The notes below the pieces were generated by a model. That model ran no database searches, was not told where the DNA came from, and was given only the letters and a program-made list of their open reading frames with translations. Positions 33,879 through 45,552 of a DNA stretch of 64,000 nucleotides are shown here, one piece after another. Both the position numbers and the translations under genes were made by a program. Every line of letters starts with the position of its first letter. Position 1 is the first letter of the stretch. The stretch is from contig OX463829.1 of NCBI GenBank assembly GCA_949825045.1, positions 25,390,715 to 25,454,714 on the forward strand. The letters run 5' to 3'. Origin of the DNA: Argyresthia goedartella. Taxonomy: Eukaryota; Arthropoda; Insecta; Lepidoptera; Argyresthiidae.

Positions 33879-36119
33879 GATTCTAAATACACTTTATTCT
33901 ATCTAGTTTCACGTTAACTGCACCAATTTATAAATTTCATCGAATTTTACGGGCTATATTATAATTTTCAACGAAATGCGGAGCTTCGCACTTCAATTCA
34001 AACCACCGCATCAATAAATTGTCAAGTCCAAAAGTGCGTACTCAGATCATTGAATGGCGTCTGTACAAGGAGCTTTTTTTTTTGAAAACATTGAAAACTA
34101 TTTAAGAATTACTGATGTTTTCAGCAGTCTCTCATTTAAAAATCTATAAAATATTTTTTATAAACCTTTAGATACTGTAATTTATACATATTTTACTAAA
34201 ACAGCCCTATATTTTAATCCAAAATCATTTTTCTATATGGTAACAGTGATGCTACAGACTCTGAATAGTGAACTAAGACATTCTGCAGTACAATGTTTTG
34301 TCTTTTTTAATACTTTCATTGAATTATTTCTAATTTTAATCCAACCTAATGAAGCTTAATCTTTATATATTATATGAGTAGTTAACTTGTAATAAACAAC
34401 CACCTAATGAGGGAATCATAATTACTACGACTGCAATATTTCTCTTGATACCAATAGATGGCAGCAGCGAGTGATTTTTACATTCTAAATAGTAAAGCCG
34501 CGTCCACATACAATCAAATTTTTTATTAGAGGCTTTTCGTTACGTTACACGCGCTTTCCGAATAGGTAAGGAGTGGCATGGCAGAAGCAAGTACTGATCG
34601 GCAGAAACACCAAAAATCCAGCATTAATTCCGTTTGATTCACTCTACTTCAAATATTTATAGGTATCTATGTCATCATAACCTACGTAAAATCATCTCCC
34701 GTCCTAGGGTACCGGTCGCATAATCAGTTTGCGTAATCAATAAGTTTTCCAATTGATGGCTAACTAATCTCGACGATGATAATACCCACGACGACTTAGT
34801 TCAACCACAGATACTATAATACTATACAGTATTATACAGTTTACTATACAGTGGTTCAACCAAATTAATCAATTAATGCTTTGTTAAAAAATAATTAATT
34901 GTAATCCCAAGGAAATTATCACAATATTTTTGATGTAGATCGGATCTATAAAGGACAAGCTTGAAAATTAGCATAAATTGTGTAATAAAATATAACATTT
35001 TCATTAATCAAATGCGAACTGTAATTTCAAAAACCCCTCATTTTACTGTGTAGCACGACGACTAACCAACATTCGACTGCGATTTATTTTAAATTAACTA
35101 CCTAAGTATAAAAAATTTGATTTTCCGGTCATTTATAAAATGTTAATTATAAAAACATCCATAATTATAGGGGTTGTAATGATAAAAGTATAAGTATTTT
35201 TAATTTTTTTCGTGTATCACGTTTTTAAGCATATGCGGAATTTCTACTTTCTAATGCCGATATCTCGACAATTTGAAGAAATAAAGTACTAAATAGTACA
35301 CATTTTAATTTTCAGGCTACATTTTTTATCGATTCTACCATTCTGAAGTTAGCTTCAAGGTTCTGTGTTTGCACCATTTATGTTAGAAAGTGCGCCGAGT
35401 AACGAAGCGAAAAAAATATTTCCACTTTAGAACGCATAATTTACTGAGATAAGTTATAGTTTTGTTTAATTGAAATGCCTCAACTGCTAGTCTGATTATA
35501 AACTAATCTAATAAATAAGCAGTATTTTACTAGTATGAAATATAAATCTAGAAACCAACAATTTTAGGTTAAGAAAATGAAACCGTTCGTCCATTGGATA
35601 ACGTTACATATAAGCGGAATGCAAAACGTTACAAAGTGGAATCATAAAGGCAATGTAATTTTGGTAATTTTCGCCAACATTTGCTACTGCAAACTCTTGA
35701 AATGTACTAGAAATATACATATAAAATAATAATAATAATACCCAATATATAATATTATAATGTATTTTTGTATTTTGTTTTAGTCTCGAGTCGCATACAA
35801 TTGTTGCCTATGATTTTACCTAGTCAACAACGAACGAATAAGGAAGAAATTCCAAAAAAATATATATACCTACTATCCGACAAAATAATTTCAAGGAAAT
35901 ACTAACAAGAGAAAAGAAGTATAGGAGAAAGAAAAACAGTACAATAGAAAAAAAATAACAAAATTTCAAAGCTAAGAAACTCTGTAATATGTCAAAATAT
36001 TTTTGATGATGACCTTGAAATATTAAAAAAATTGCAGGAATAATGTGGTTTCTGCACGAATCCACATTATTTCTGCAAAATGTTTATTTTGTTAATTTAA
36101 AACAAAACTTCAATGAACA
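33879..36119. other. CoREST 5' flank
   Basis: It should contain the 5' UTR and promoter of CoREST. No TATA box at a convincing distance and no CpG-rich island can be made out. The minus-strand frame 35820-36065 is AT-driven noise. Confidence 0.4.
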
Positions 36120-36300
36120 AATTAGGCCAAATTAGGCCCCACACTAGGATACCCTGTGTCGTGGGAATCAGAAACAGTGACATCACACACATATAAACTT
36201 CCAAGACCTGGGGATTGTTTTTTCTTTACCCCCAGCCGGGGATCGAACCCGATACCTCTCGCATGGTAGGCAGAGCCACAACCGCTGTGCCACAGAGGTC
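36120..36300 (-). repeat. tRNA-derived SINE
   Basis: On the minus strand TGGCACAGCGGTTGTGGCT (A box) is followed by GGTATCGGGTTCGATCCCCG (B box), then by GGTCTTGGAAGTTTATATGT, a body phrase typical of lepidopteran SINEs. It abuts the end of the LINE fragment at 36302. Confidence 0.75.
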
Positions 36301-36301
36301 G

Positions 36302-37480
36302 TCAAGTTTGGACGTAGTTAGTCGTGCGCGAAGCATCGGAACTGTTTACCAGGTCTGGTGCAAGCGCCGGCACGTCACTGAGAAAAACGTCGGAGAAGTG
36401 GTCTGCTAATGCGGCGGCTGATGCCTCTCCGACACACTCTTGCCCCTGATGCGTGACCCGAGATTCAAAACAACCCTTCGATCTGAGGCCACTCACATGT
36501 TTCCAAAACGCGCGCGGGTTATATCTAATATTCCTTTCAATATTTTTCATATGATTCATGTATGCTGTAGCTACGTGGGACTTTATGTTGGCTCTCAGCT
36601 CACTGAATGCGGAGTAGTCAGCCGGTCTCTCCGACGATTTCCATTTACGGTGGAGCTTTGCATTAGTGGCGAGATCCCTTATAATATCGCCAGTAAACCA
36701 AACTGGATACTGTCTGGTAGGTTGGTTAGGCCTGGTCTTCTTGGAGATCGTTTCATTGAAGATTCCGTCAAGAAGAAGATTGAAAAGCGACCAACTGCCG
36801 TCTCCACATCACGAGCCTCGACAACGTCGTCCCACGATACGCTACACATGAGCTCACACAGGACTGTGTGGTTGCCTTTGGCAAAATACCAATCATTGTG
36901 ACCGCGAATGTTGCTGGGATCCAGGCGGCCAGATCGCCCGTCCACGCCCTGCGCTTTCAACAACGGCACAATGACGTCGAGAGGCGGGTGGTAGGCGTCA
37001 GTGCGTGGCGCCAGGCTGCCTGACACAGAGGTGCGCACAGTTACGCCACGGATACTCTCCGGCAGCAACACCACGTCAAGCACACCTCCATGGGCATTCT
37101 TCACCTCATTCGTCTCATACAAGCTACACACACTACGAAAATCACAATAGTAATTCAATATAGAGGCGGATGCACTATTTATATTTAAGTTAAGGCTACA
37201 TTTTCTTCGGTTTTTGTCAACCAATTCATATAAATACCGTCCTTCTCTTTTTGCGTGAGTCTTGTATTTTTGTCCCTCTTGCTGGGGTCAATATACACAA
37301 CACACACGTAAAATGTGGAGCCACACAGATCAAAAGTGGCCCAGAGGTCTTCTCCATGGTCCGTTTTGAGATGGCGACATCGAAGAAGTGAAATGCCGAG
37401 TCGGGCCACGAGTAGCACGCCTCCGCACACTGAGCCACGGTCTCGGCGCAGCACACTCCAAACGGTCAAACATGCGGTTC
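36302..37480 (-). pseudogene. Jockey-like LINE fragment (endonuclease to pre-RT region)
   Basis: A copy of the same family as the LINE at 55060-58906. From 37470 down: WSVLRRDRGSVCGGVLL, LWATFDLCGSTFYVCVVYID, then after a shift LYETNEVKNAHGGVLDVVLL, PRTDAYHPPLDVIVPLLKAQ, and after more shifts NIERNIRYNPRAFWKHVSGL. It keeps the linker deleted from the 55-58 kb copy (about 36560-36850). Both ends are truncated and the frame is broken several times. Confidence 0.82.
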
Positions 37481-37548
37481 CTGAACACATCAAAGTGAGT
37501 TTATGATATGTGTGTAGATAAACTAGTGTATGTAACTGTATATAATTA

Positions 37549-37628
37549 GGCATTAAAACTCTCGAGTGATATTATTATGAAACTCGCCTTCGGCTCGTTT
37601 CATAATCTCACTCTCGAGTTTTAATGCC
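37549..37628. repeat. Short palindromic element
   Basis: GGCATTAAAACTCTCGAGTG and its reverse complement bound an 80-bp hairpin whose centre is CGCCTTCGGCTCG. Mismatches occur only near the middle of the arms. It has MITE-like form. Confidence 0.8.
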
Positions 37629-38924
37629 CTCCATTATGCAGCAGTCACATAAACTACTATTATATTTTCAAATTCAGTGTGTTTTCGCATCGCACAATCG
37701 CATATGAACAAAGCTTTACATTTCCCAAAACGTTACTTTGGTCTTTCATTTGGTAACTGTATCATGTTTTCCTGAGTAAAATTAATATTTTGTTGATTTT
37801 CAATGTATCCTGCATTATTTTTGTCCTTCATGTATATAAAGGACATAAGCTAGCATTTATGGAAAAAATATCAAGAAAGAACTTACTCTAAAGTACTAAA
37901 AAATCGAAGATATGTAACTGAAGTGACCAAAACGTTAACAAAATTGATGGATTTCATCATAATTTTAATGGAAATAATAGCTTTTACAACAAATGAAAAA
38001 TTATTTTACAAAATTAGGGTTCCTTGAAGTATTTATATATATATTTGATGCAGATATTAACTGTATATGTTTTTAATGCAGTTTTAAAAAGTTACCAAAT
38101 GGACGTCTAAAGCAACACCTCACCAAGGAAAAAATATTTTCAGAAAATTCAGGCTAGTTATTTATATTTTGATCACTTAATCTAATCTTATAATCTTGAT
38201 TAAATGCACCATTCTCCCTATTGCAAACTGTTCATGGCCTTTCCAATTTAGATGTTGGACTAAAGTAATTCTTAAAAAAAATGTTGTCTCTGTCTTATCT
38301 ACTTGATTATTACTATATTTAATGTTAAATGGTAAAGATTGACCTTGGGATGGTCTGAATTGAATTAATTTGGTTTTATTGATATTTTATTTTATTATAC
38401 CACGAGATTACCAAATCGATAAGATAGGTTCCTGTAGGTATGCTCTTACTTCGTCCGCACCAGAAAGCTTGCTTCACAGGGGGCGGCGTTACCACTGCCC
38501 TCAATGTTTTTACATTTGGTCCAGCAGTACATTGCAGGGACACCGGCTGGTGAGCGTACTTCTGTCCTATATGGTGGCAAAGTTATTTAATATTTAATCT
38601 GATAGCTTAAAAACGAGACCCTTTAGGACAATACAAATACAAATACAAATACAAATCTTTATTTAACAAACTATGTTTAACATTATACATAGTTGCTTGC
38701 AGACTCCACACTAGGTAGTGTGGAGTCTGCATAGGTATAACCTGTCTCGTTGGCCAATTTTAAGTTTACAAATTAGAGTTAGTTGCTAACCATGAGCTGA
38801 TTTAATATACGACATGACATTTTTTGTTTTTATTACACTATCGTATTAAGTAAGTTTCAAAGTGTATCTCCAACTTCAGAAAATAAATAAAATATAAACA
38901 AAAATTTCGTCTTTTTGTTAAGTT
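37629..38924. other. Non-coding stretch with a reversed LINE tail and a hairpin
   Basis: ACAAATACAAAT repeats at 38630-38656 look like the 3' tail of a minus-strand retroelement. A hairpin follows at 38699-38730. Nothing else is recognised. Confidence 0.45.
38699..38730. repeat. Perfect hairpin, 15-bp arms
   Basis: GCAGACTCCACACTA, GG, TAGTGTGGAGTCTGC. The arms match exactly. Confidence 0.9.
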
Positions 38925-39500
38925 GGCGGTAAATCTAGATTTGCTGAGCAAAAATACTGGATCACGCGACAAAATTTCTGATATGCACGACAAAATTACT
39001 GAATGGTTTAGCCACCGCTTATTGGCTAACTAAACACTGTCTGGGTGAAGTGGTGGGGCAGGGTACGTCTATTTTTAGTCTGTGGGAATATGTTGTGGAG
39101 TCCTATCCTACTGTTAGTCCCAATATGCAGATTAGGTAAGAGAAAAGAAGGTCTTACGAAGAATGAAGGGTAGTATTGATTGATAGTTTATAATTTAACG
39201 CGCGAGTTTGCGTGTGGCCTAAGATGCAATCCTGAACCGAGTTTTGAGTGGCGGTTCAAGTGTGACGCCACAAGCCACTAAGCGGTGACGTCATACGGTA
39301 ATTTTGTCGCGCAGTTTAGTATATTTTCCCAAATTTCGGGAAATTCCGAATTAAGGTTTTCAAGTTGCTATATTTAGATTTCTAGTGGCATAATTCAGTA
39401 ATTTTGTCAGACGAAGCCTGTATTTCTACTCGCGCCCATTTTTGTCGCTATTCAGTAATTAAGATTGAGGCGAAACAAGTATTTTTGCCAAGAAAAAACA
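38925..39500. repeat. Possible MITE with inverted sub-terminal motifs
   Basis: GCGACAAAATTACTGAATGG-type text near 38970-39005 recurs inverted near 39280-39320 (CGGTAATTTTGTCGCGCAG) and again near 39395-39460. AAAAATACT (38947) and AGTATTTTTG (39478) could be the ends. The boundaries are uncertain. Confidence 0.4.
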
Positions 39501-40329
39501 TGGATTCACAGTCATACGTTACTACTAACCAACTAACTACTAACGTTAATACTACCCATTTGTATACAAATTATGTATTTCATGCTGTCGAGGTTGTAGG
39601 TAACCAACATACCTGCTACATTATTTATGAAAGTGGGGAATTTTAATGTGAATCTGGCAACCATATAGGGCATTTGCTCATTTTTTCGTGATATTCGATA
39701 GTTGTGCACTACAGCCAACCTCAGAACAATAACTAAAGCATAGAGGGAGCGTTAAAAATGAATATATGTGCCACATTGTCTGTCTCGTTAATTTCAAAAG
39801 CAGCAACCAACGAACGAGTCAGAAAAATAAAAATATAGTTGTGTCTTGCCTGTTTATTTCGGAACAGTTTTGGTTACGTTACGATGACGCTACCAAATTA
39901 GAGAGATTTAGAAAATCACAGCTTGTAATGAGCTGAGCTGCCTTAACCTGTTGGCTTGTGCGTCACCGCGTCAGAGTCAGTCAGAGTCAGTCAGAGCCCA
40001 ACCGTGCCCCCCGTTGGCTCGCTCGATAGATCTAAATTGATATGACGATAAAAATTCGAGGTGTCGTGGCGGCAAGCGAAAATACATTTTGTGATCCTTT
40101 GCCTACATTTTGTATTTAGGTTAGATCTGACATATTTATAGGCCGTCAAAGTACAGTTTATCAGAAAAAGGAAGCGTACGAGTTTCCATACAAAGTCTCT
40201 CTATCAGAGTCAGCGGGGTAGAATATAATGCGTATCTGCTCGTAAGGAAAGTCTCTCTATCATAGTCAGGGGGGTATGACTATAATTTTTATATTCTCTT
40301 ATGGAGAGTCTGTCTATCAGAGCCAACAG

Positions 40330-40331
<2 letters not shown>
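39501..40331. other. Non-coding stretch
   Basis: Contains a short GTCAGAGTCA tandem run (39970-39996) and two similar phrases (AGTCTCTCTATCA at 40194, 40249 and, varied, 40308). No gene recognised. Confidence 0.4.
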
Positions 40332-40360
<29 letters not shown>

Positions 40361-41095
40361 TTTTATTTATTTCAGACAATTAAGGTCCATAGTTAAATAC
40401 TAGTTATTAACATAATTTAAAAATATTATGATGTTATAATCTGGGTATGGAGCTGCTCCCAATGTCGCAGCATTGGGGAGTCCCACCTGTCTATAAACAC
40501 ATTCAGCATCCCGTTACAGCCGCCGCGCAGGCGGGCGAGTGCAGTGGCGCTCCGTTTTCTCATTATTGCATAGAAGTCATCCGTGCGCGCTTCTGCGAAC
40601 ATCCCCTAAGCACTGCATCTCCACGGCAGCCGCAACAGGACCCTGAATGCGTTGTTATATTGGACACGCAGATCGCTGTATGCCCGCTTTGTATAGTCGA
40701 CCCACAGACTGCAAGTGTAATATGATTGGCAGTAGGCTTAAAAAAGCATAATTTTGACTGCATTTGTACACTTTGCAAATCTGCGGGCCAACATATTACA
40801 TCGGACAGCCAGCGACCTGCGTTCCCTCTCAATGTCCATGTTGTCTTTTAGATCGTCGGTGACCCAGTGGCTCAGGTATTTAAAACTATTCACTCTGCAC
40901 AAAGGTGTACCGCAGAGTATGTTTTTGAGTAGGACTTAAAAATCATATACTCACTTTTTTAGAGTACCTGAGCCCATGTGCCACCGCATACGATTCACAA
41001 ACATTCAGCAGTCTCCTTAGAGCACCTACTGACAGGCTCAGCAGCACCATGTCATCGGCATAACTAATATTGTTCATACAATGTCATCGAGTTGA
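40332..41095 (-). pseudogene. 5'-truncated LINE, RT end and C-terminal region
   Basis: On the minus strand from 41077: SYADDMVLLSLSVGALRRLL and NVCESYAVAHGL (the RT active site YADD), then FKYLSHWVTDDLKDNMDIE and ERERRSLAVRCNMLARRFAK (40790-40860), typical of an abundant lepidopteran LINE. It ends in a tail that on the plus strand is the (TAA)n run at 40332-40361. Frameshifts separate the pieces. Confidence 0.78.
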
Positions 41096-41178
41096 GCTTG
41101 ACAAAAGTTTGGGGTGGGTTTGTGTGCGCGTTTTGTTTGTTTGCCTGCGTGTTTTACCTTTGTCTATGAAGGTCTATG

Positions 41179-41416
41179 TGCCGGCTGATTCGGTACCTCA
41201 CGTACACACGTATTATTTGAGTTTTATCCCAGGTACGCGCCAGCCATCACATATAATGGATTTATCATACCACGTAGGTACGTGGTAAGATCACATATCA
41301 ATTTGTATATAAACCAAGTATTTATAATAATAAAGTTAGATAATAATAGGTCATATTCCAAGCCTTTTATTACGTCTCCTGAAGGTAGTCGTCAGGAATT
41401 GCCTAAATCGGCAAAG
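41179..41416 (+). repeat. 5' LTR (238 bp)
   Basis: Starts TGCCGGCTGATTCGGTACCT and ends at ATCGGCAAAG, directly before the primer-binding site at 41417. Confidence 0.88.
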
Positions 41417-41464
41417 TGGCGACCCGAAAACTGAACATTCCAGCAACCTTCGGCTACTAGCGAA

Positions 41465-41818
41465 ATGTCCGTGCCGCCGGCGAAACAAAACCCGTGTGCA
41501 GCAGCAGCAGCTAACCTGGAGGTGCAAGCAATCAGCACTTCATCAAAAATCGCCGATTTCTGGAAGGACAAACCCCGGTTATGGTTCGCACATTTTGAAG
41601 CAGTAACCACCCCCCAGAAGTTAGGTGACGAATCAAAATTCCACCTAGTTCTTACAAAATTAGCCAAAGAAGAGATCGAGCAAGCCAGTGATAAAGTAAC
41701 ATCCTTACCAGAAAGCGGAAAGTACCAAAAGCTTAAAGGACAGATTAATTGCAACTTACGAAGATTCCCCGCATCGCAATTTCCTGAGATTGTTCACAGA
41801 CATCGATCTCGGAGATAG
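41465..41818 (+). pseudogene. Gag fragment of the LTR element
   Basis: MSVPPAKQNP starts a gag whose capsid-like part reads KIADFWKDKPRLWFAHFEAV and TPQKLGDESKFHLVLTKLAK, the usual start of arthropod gypsy gag proteins. After the frame break near 41760 it continues in other frames (PSQLLRKFKELGGD near 41825, MFWLKQLPNSLTSI near 41890), so only the N-terminal 100 or so residues are open. No zinc knuckle is seen. Confidence 0.82.
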
Positions 41819-42093
41819 AAAACCATCACAATTGTTACGAAAATTCAAGGAGCTAGGAGGAGATTAAATCAACGGCGAAATGGCAAGAATGTTTTGGCTA
41901 AAACAATTACCAAATTCGTTGACCTCAATCCGCCACATCCACATCCAAGTACGGTCGAAAATATAAACGCACGGTGAGATTTCAACTCTAATGACGTTTA
42001 CAGCTCAGTGTAAATAGAGAAGTGGTAGTCGTAGAATATCATTCTCTTTCCGGCTTCACCAACATCTTTCGTCAATTTCAAAACTCCAGCATC

Positions 42094-42363
42094 ATGGGCG
42101 GCAACAGCACTAAAGAACAGGTGTCAATGACCCAGAACAACGGGGTCCAGGACAAAGAAGCTTTGACGGACGCTATCTGCGAAAAGATGAACAAAGAAGT
42201 CCTGAATGAATTCAACGGACACCGGGAGATGACCCTAGCGTCCGTGGGGATTATGGCAGTCATAGCGGTCATAATCCTCATCATTTTTGCCAGAAGGTTT
42301 TTCAGCGACAAGATTAACTCCGCTCTCCGGAAGAGGGGAATTTCGGTCGCCAATCCCGTTTGA
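42094..42363 (+). CDS. 89-residue myristoylation-type, single-pass membrane protein in the LTR element
   Basis: ATG at 42094 (context CATCATGG) begins MGGNSTKEQV. Gly2 with Ser5 fits an N-myristoylation signal. Residues 11-48 are polar and acidic; residues about 49-65 (LASVGIMAVIAVIILIIF) form one strong membrane span, followed at once by ARRFF and a basic tail with LRKRG. The stop at 42361 lies about 90 bp before the 3' LTR. This is the position of the third ORF (env position) in retroelements, but the protein is far too small for env and has no signal peptide or Cys pattern. It is the only intact frame in the element. A longer frame from 42022 exists, but 42094 has the better start context. 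The function is unknown; a membrane-active accessory protein is an inference. Confidence 0.6.
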   Translation: MGGNSTKEQVSMTQNNGVQDKEALTDAICEKMNKEVLNEFNGHREMTLASVGIMAVIAVIILIIFARRFFSDKINSALRKRGISVANPV

Positions 42364-42455
42364 CCGATGTTTTTTATTTACTATGTATAATTTTTAAATT
42401 AATTTGTGATATGTTATTAACTTGTTTTACATTTGTATAAAGGGGGGAGTATCTG

Positions 42456-43079
42456 TGCCGGCTGATTCGGTACCTCACGTACACACGTATTTTTAGGGTT
42501 CCGTACCCAACGGGTAAGAACTGTCCGTCCGTCTGTCACCAGGCTGTATCTCAAGAACCTAGCTAGCTAGAGAGTTGAAATTTTCACAGATTATGTATTT
42601 CTGTTGCCGCTATAACAAAAAATACTAAAAAACAGGATAAAAGAAATATTTAAGGGGGCTCCCATACAACAATTCTTTCAATACCACATGCAAACTTATG
42701 GATGCACCTGGTTACGTACATGGAGTGTGAAAGTAACCGCACCAATAACTTTGTAAACAATATTTTGCTGTGTAAAATCCAAACTATTCACTCCACACCA
42801 TCGCTTCCATTGAACGGTGGTACGGAACCCTTCGTGCGCGATTTAGACTCGCACTTGACCGGTTTTTTTTTTAGTTTTATCCCAGGTACGCGTCAGCCAT
42901 CACAGATAATAGATTTATCATACATACCACGTACCTAATCTAGGTACGTGGTAAGATCTCATATCAATTTGTATTTAAACCAAGTATTTATAATAATAGA
43001 GTCAGATAGTATGTGCATATTCCAAGCCTTTTATTACGTCTCCCGAAGGTAGTCGTCAGGAATTCCTAAACCGGCAAAG
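42456..43079 (+). repeat. 3' LTR, interrupted by a repeat insertion
   Basis: It matches the 5' LTR at 42456-42493 and again from about 42872 to 43079. The stretch between is an interspersed repeat (42494-42871). Confidence 0.87.
42494..42871 (+). repeat. Lepidoptera interspersed repeat inside the 3' LTR
   Basis: It begins AGGGTTCCGTACCCAACGGG and includes CTGTCCGTCCGTCTGTCACC, GTTGAAATTTTCACAGATTA and CTGTTGCCGCTATAACAA, then the tail shared with 27905-28110, ending CTTGACCGG and poly-T. This is one of the most frequent lepidopteran repeats known to me; the class (SINE or Helitron-derived) is left open. Confidence 0.75.
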
Positions 43080-43086
43080 TCTATGA

Positions 43087-43922
43087 CAGGGGTCGGCAAC
43101 CTGCGGCTCGCGAGCCACATGCGGCTCTTTGGATGTGAGGCTGCGGCTCTTTAGTTCCATTCGCAAATATTATTTATTTTATAAAAAAAAATGTTGTGAA
43201 ACGAAAGGTTTAGGCATTATTTCTATCTCTCAGCCACTTCCTCTCACCCTCCCTCGCGACCCGCGTCGTCACTGTCGTCAGTCCGCGTCGGAAGCTCTCG
43301 AATGACGCCCGCGCCGTCGTATTCGGATGTTTCTATGTAGGTTTTGATTCACTTTCGATGCAAGACAGTTTGGCGTCTTCACCAGTGCGTTGGTTGTGAC
43401 GTATAGTTTGGTGTTTCAAGTAGAAGAGTTATAAGTGATTTTTTGCCAAATTTATCCCAACTTTCTCAAAACATGCAAAGCCAACGCTCCCATTGAATTG
43501 GTTGCTTAAATGTATGTTATCGTTATTTTTTATTTTTAAGTACAAGTTACATCGTTTAGTAAAGTTTAAATTTTCTACTTGAATAACCATGCAGAGCCAT
43601 CGCTCCCATTGAATTTGTTTGTTCAATTGTTTGTTATTGAATTACCTACAAGTAGTCTTATAAGTAAGTAAATGTTTAATTGTTTTCATTTTTATCTTAT
43701 TGATTATCATGTGATTATTTGTTGTGAAAAACACTTATATATGAATAAATAGATATTTTTCTTATGAATAAATAGATCAGTTTTTTTATCAACAAACTTT
43801 ATTTATGAAAATATAGAGGCTATTTATTGTTGGCAAGAAAAAAAATTGTGGCTCTTTAAAAACTTGAAATTTTGTAAATAGTAATTTTTGGCTCTTCCGA
43901 CTCAAAAGGTTGCCGACCCCTG
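43087..43922. mobile_element. Non-autonomous hAT transposon with 8-bp target duplication
   Basis: It starts CAGGGGTCGGCAACCT and ends with the inverted copy AGGTTGCCGACCCCTG. GTCTATGA (43079-43086) is repeated exactly at 43923-43930, the 8-bp duplication typical of hAT. The CTGCGGCTC...GGCTCTTT text inside both ends is also inverted. There is no transposase frame. Its left target copy overlaps the 3' target duplication of the LTR element. Confidence 0.92.
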
Positions 43923-43930
43923 GTCTATGA

Positions 43931-44309
43931 TACCTAACTAACTTTGAACAGTCGTCTCTTGCTGGCACAAATAATCCATCGTAAGAATAACGAGCAAAGC
44001 TATTCAAGTACTAGCCCTCCATCGCCCGTCTATAGCCTGTGAATATAGATGGGCAATCTTCCCAGAAATAAATCATAAATGGTAAGATATAAGGAAAATA
44101 TCCATTTATTTCTTCCTTGTGTTTAATTACGAGGGTATTTTCAATGTATTCGTTGGATATGGGTTTATAGAGGGAATTTATATTGATAAATACTAATTCT
44201 TGACTTGACTGACCAAAACTGAAGGAAACAGAGACCAAATATGGAAAATAAGTCGATTGTATAAGTGATATGTATTTCCGATTTTTTTTCTTGGGATGGC
44301 AGTGTACAA
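43931..44309. other. Non-coding stretch
   Basis: No gene or repeat recognised. Confidence 0.35.
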
Positions 44310-45340
44310 TGAAACTTATAAAAATGTATTGGTGATACTTACGTGAACAAAAAACATCCGTTGTACATTGTTAAAAAGCCGATAGATCAAAAACGAGTCA
44401 CGTAAGGATAATACACTACGGGACAAGTTTATTTTAGTGGCGAAATTTATTGTTGTGCGAGATCGTATTCGATTATCGTTTACAATGAAAGTAATCAAAC
44501 TGATAACGGATGTGATAGACAAAGAGATATTATTTTTGAGAATATTCAAGAAAATGATAACACGATTACTGAACCGGAACAAGAAAGACGATTAAGAATG
44601 ATGCCGAACCTCAGCAAGAAAATGAAGATAGAGAAGTAGTTATTGGTGATAATGCACATATTTATGATGGGATTTTTCAACGAAAATAATTATTTGAGGA
44701 GTGTGCTGAAGAAGGCATAATTGAGAAAAATTACGTTGCAGATGAAAATGTAGTAAAATCAATAAGCGGCATTGTTAGGCCTCCAAAAATATTACAAGAT
44801 TATAAAACATATGTAGCCTACTGTTTGTGTATGGGTGATCCAGGGTCTTACAGTGAAGCTGTCGAAAGAGGTCAAGAATGGCAAGACGTGATAGACAAAC
44901 AAAATAATTCCCTAAATTGCTTGGGAACTAGGGAAGAATCAGAATTGCCTGAAGATAAGGGGGCCATAAATACTAAATGGGTATTTTATACCAAGAGATA
45001 TGGTACAAAAAAGCCAGATTAGTTGCAAAAGGGTTTCAAGAGAAACATCATTTAATGTATATTCACCAGTAGTTCGTATGCCTACAGTTCGTATGATGCT
45101 GAACCAAGCAATAAAAAATAATCTGCATATGAAGTAATAGATGTCTTAATAGCCCTTTTCGACGGTATTTTAAGGAAGTCGTGTACATAAAACCACCATT
45201 AGAAGTACAAGTTGAAAAAGGCTTAGTTTTAAACTAAAAAGATTTTTTATGGATTAAAACAAGCCCCCAAATGCAGTAACGAAACACTTCATGGTTTTTA
45301 GTTGATGAAGGATTTGTACCTACAATCGAAAGACGATTTT
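44310..45340 (+). pseudogene. Ty1/copia polyprotein remnant (integrase tail to early RT)
   Basis: Pieces in shifting frames include NESNQTDNGCDRQRDIIFEN (44480-44540, the integrase-RT linker), then a well-kept block at 44790-45015: YCLCMGDPGSYSEAVERGQE, WQDVIDKQNN and ESELPEDKGAINTKWVFYTK, the start of the copia reverse transcriptase. KARLVAKGFQEKHH follows near 45017 in another frame, then VYIKPPLEVQVE near 45180. The RT active site and RNase H are missing. Confidence 0.75.
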
Positions 45341-45459
45341 TGGCTATAATAATAAAACTAATTGATTATATAACACAATATAGAGTTATATTTTATAATG
45401 GATTGAAGGACTGGAGACCTAATACCAACTTTAAAGAAACCATCCTTATGCCATGCAGC

Positions 45460-45552
45460 ACAAAGGCAGGCCTTAAACAGGACTGCTTAAAATCGTTAAG
45501 GTGGACCGCCATTGCCCTGCTTATCCGCCAAGGTGAACGGTTAGCTTGTCTC
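45460..45552 (+). repeat. Dispersed repeat, inverted copy at 49182-49262
   Basis: TTAAACAGGACTGCTTAAAA and CCGCCATTGCCCTGCTTATC, then AAGGTGAACGGTTAGCTTGTC, recur as reverse complement at 49182-49262. Confidence 0.7.

Larger units (their letters stand above)
41179..43079 (+). mobile_element. Short Ty3/gypsy-type LTR retrotransposon with pol deleted
   Basis: Direct repeats at 41179-41416 and 42456-43079 (the second holding an inserted repeat) begin TGCCGGCTGATTCGG and end near AACCGGCAAAG. TCTATG flanks both sides (41173-41178 and 43080-43085). A primer-binding-site-like TGGCGACCCGAA follows the first LTR and a purine tract (AAAGGGGGGAG, about 42439-42449) precedes the second. Inside are a broken gag and a small intact ORF; protease, RT and integrase are missing. 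Confidence 0.88.

Noticed and set aside
33500..33892. 130-residue minus-strand ORF overlapping CoREST exon 1
   Set aside because: Different frame; the shorter MVLAERSS frame has the correct donor and matches RCOR N-termini.
36215..36300. Possible tRNA gene
   Set aside because: A and B boxes are present, but the following SINE body and poor stem pairing indicate a tRNA-derived SINE.
40563..40832. 89-residue minus-strand ORF
   Set aside because: Out-of-frame reading of the LINE C-terminal region.
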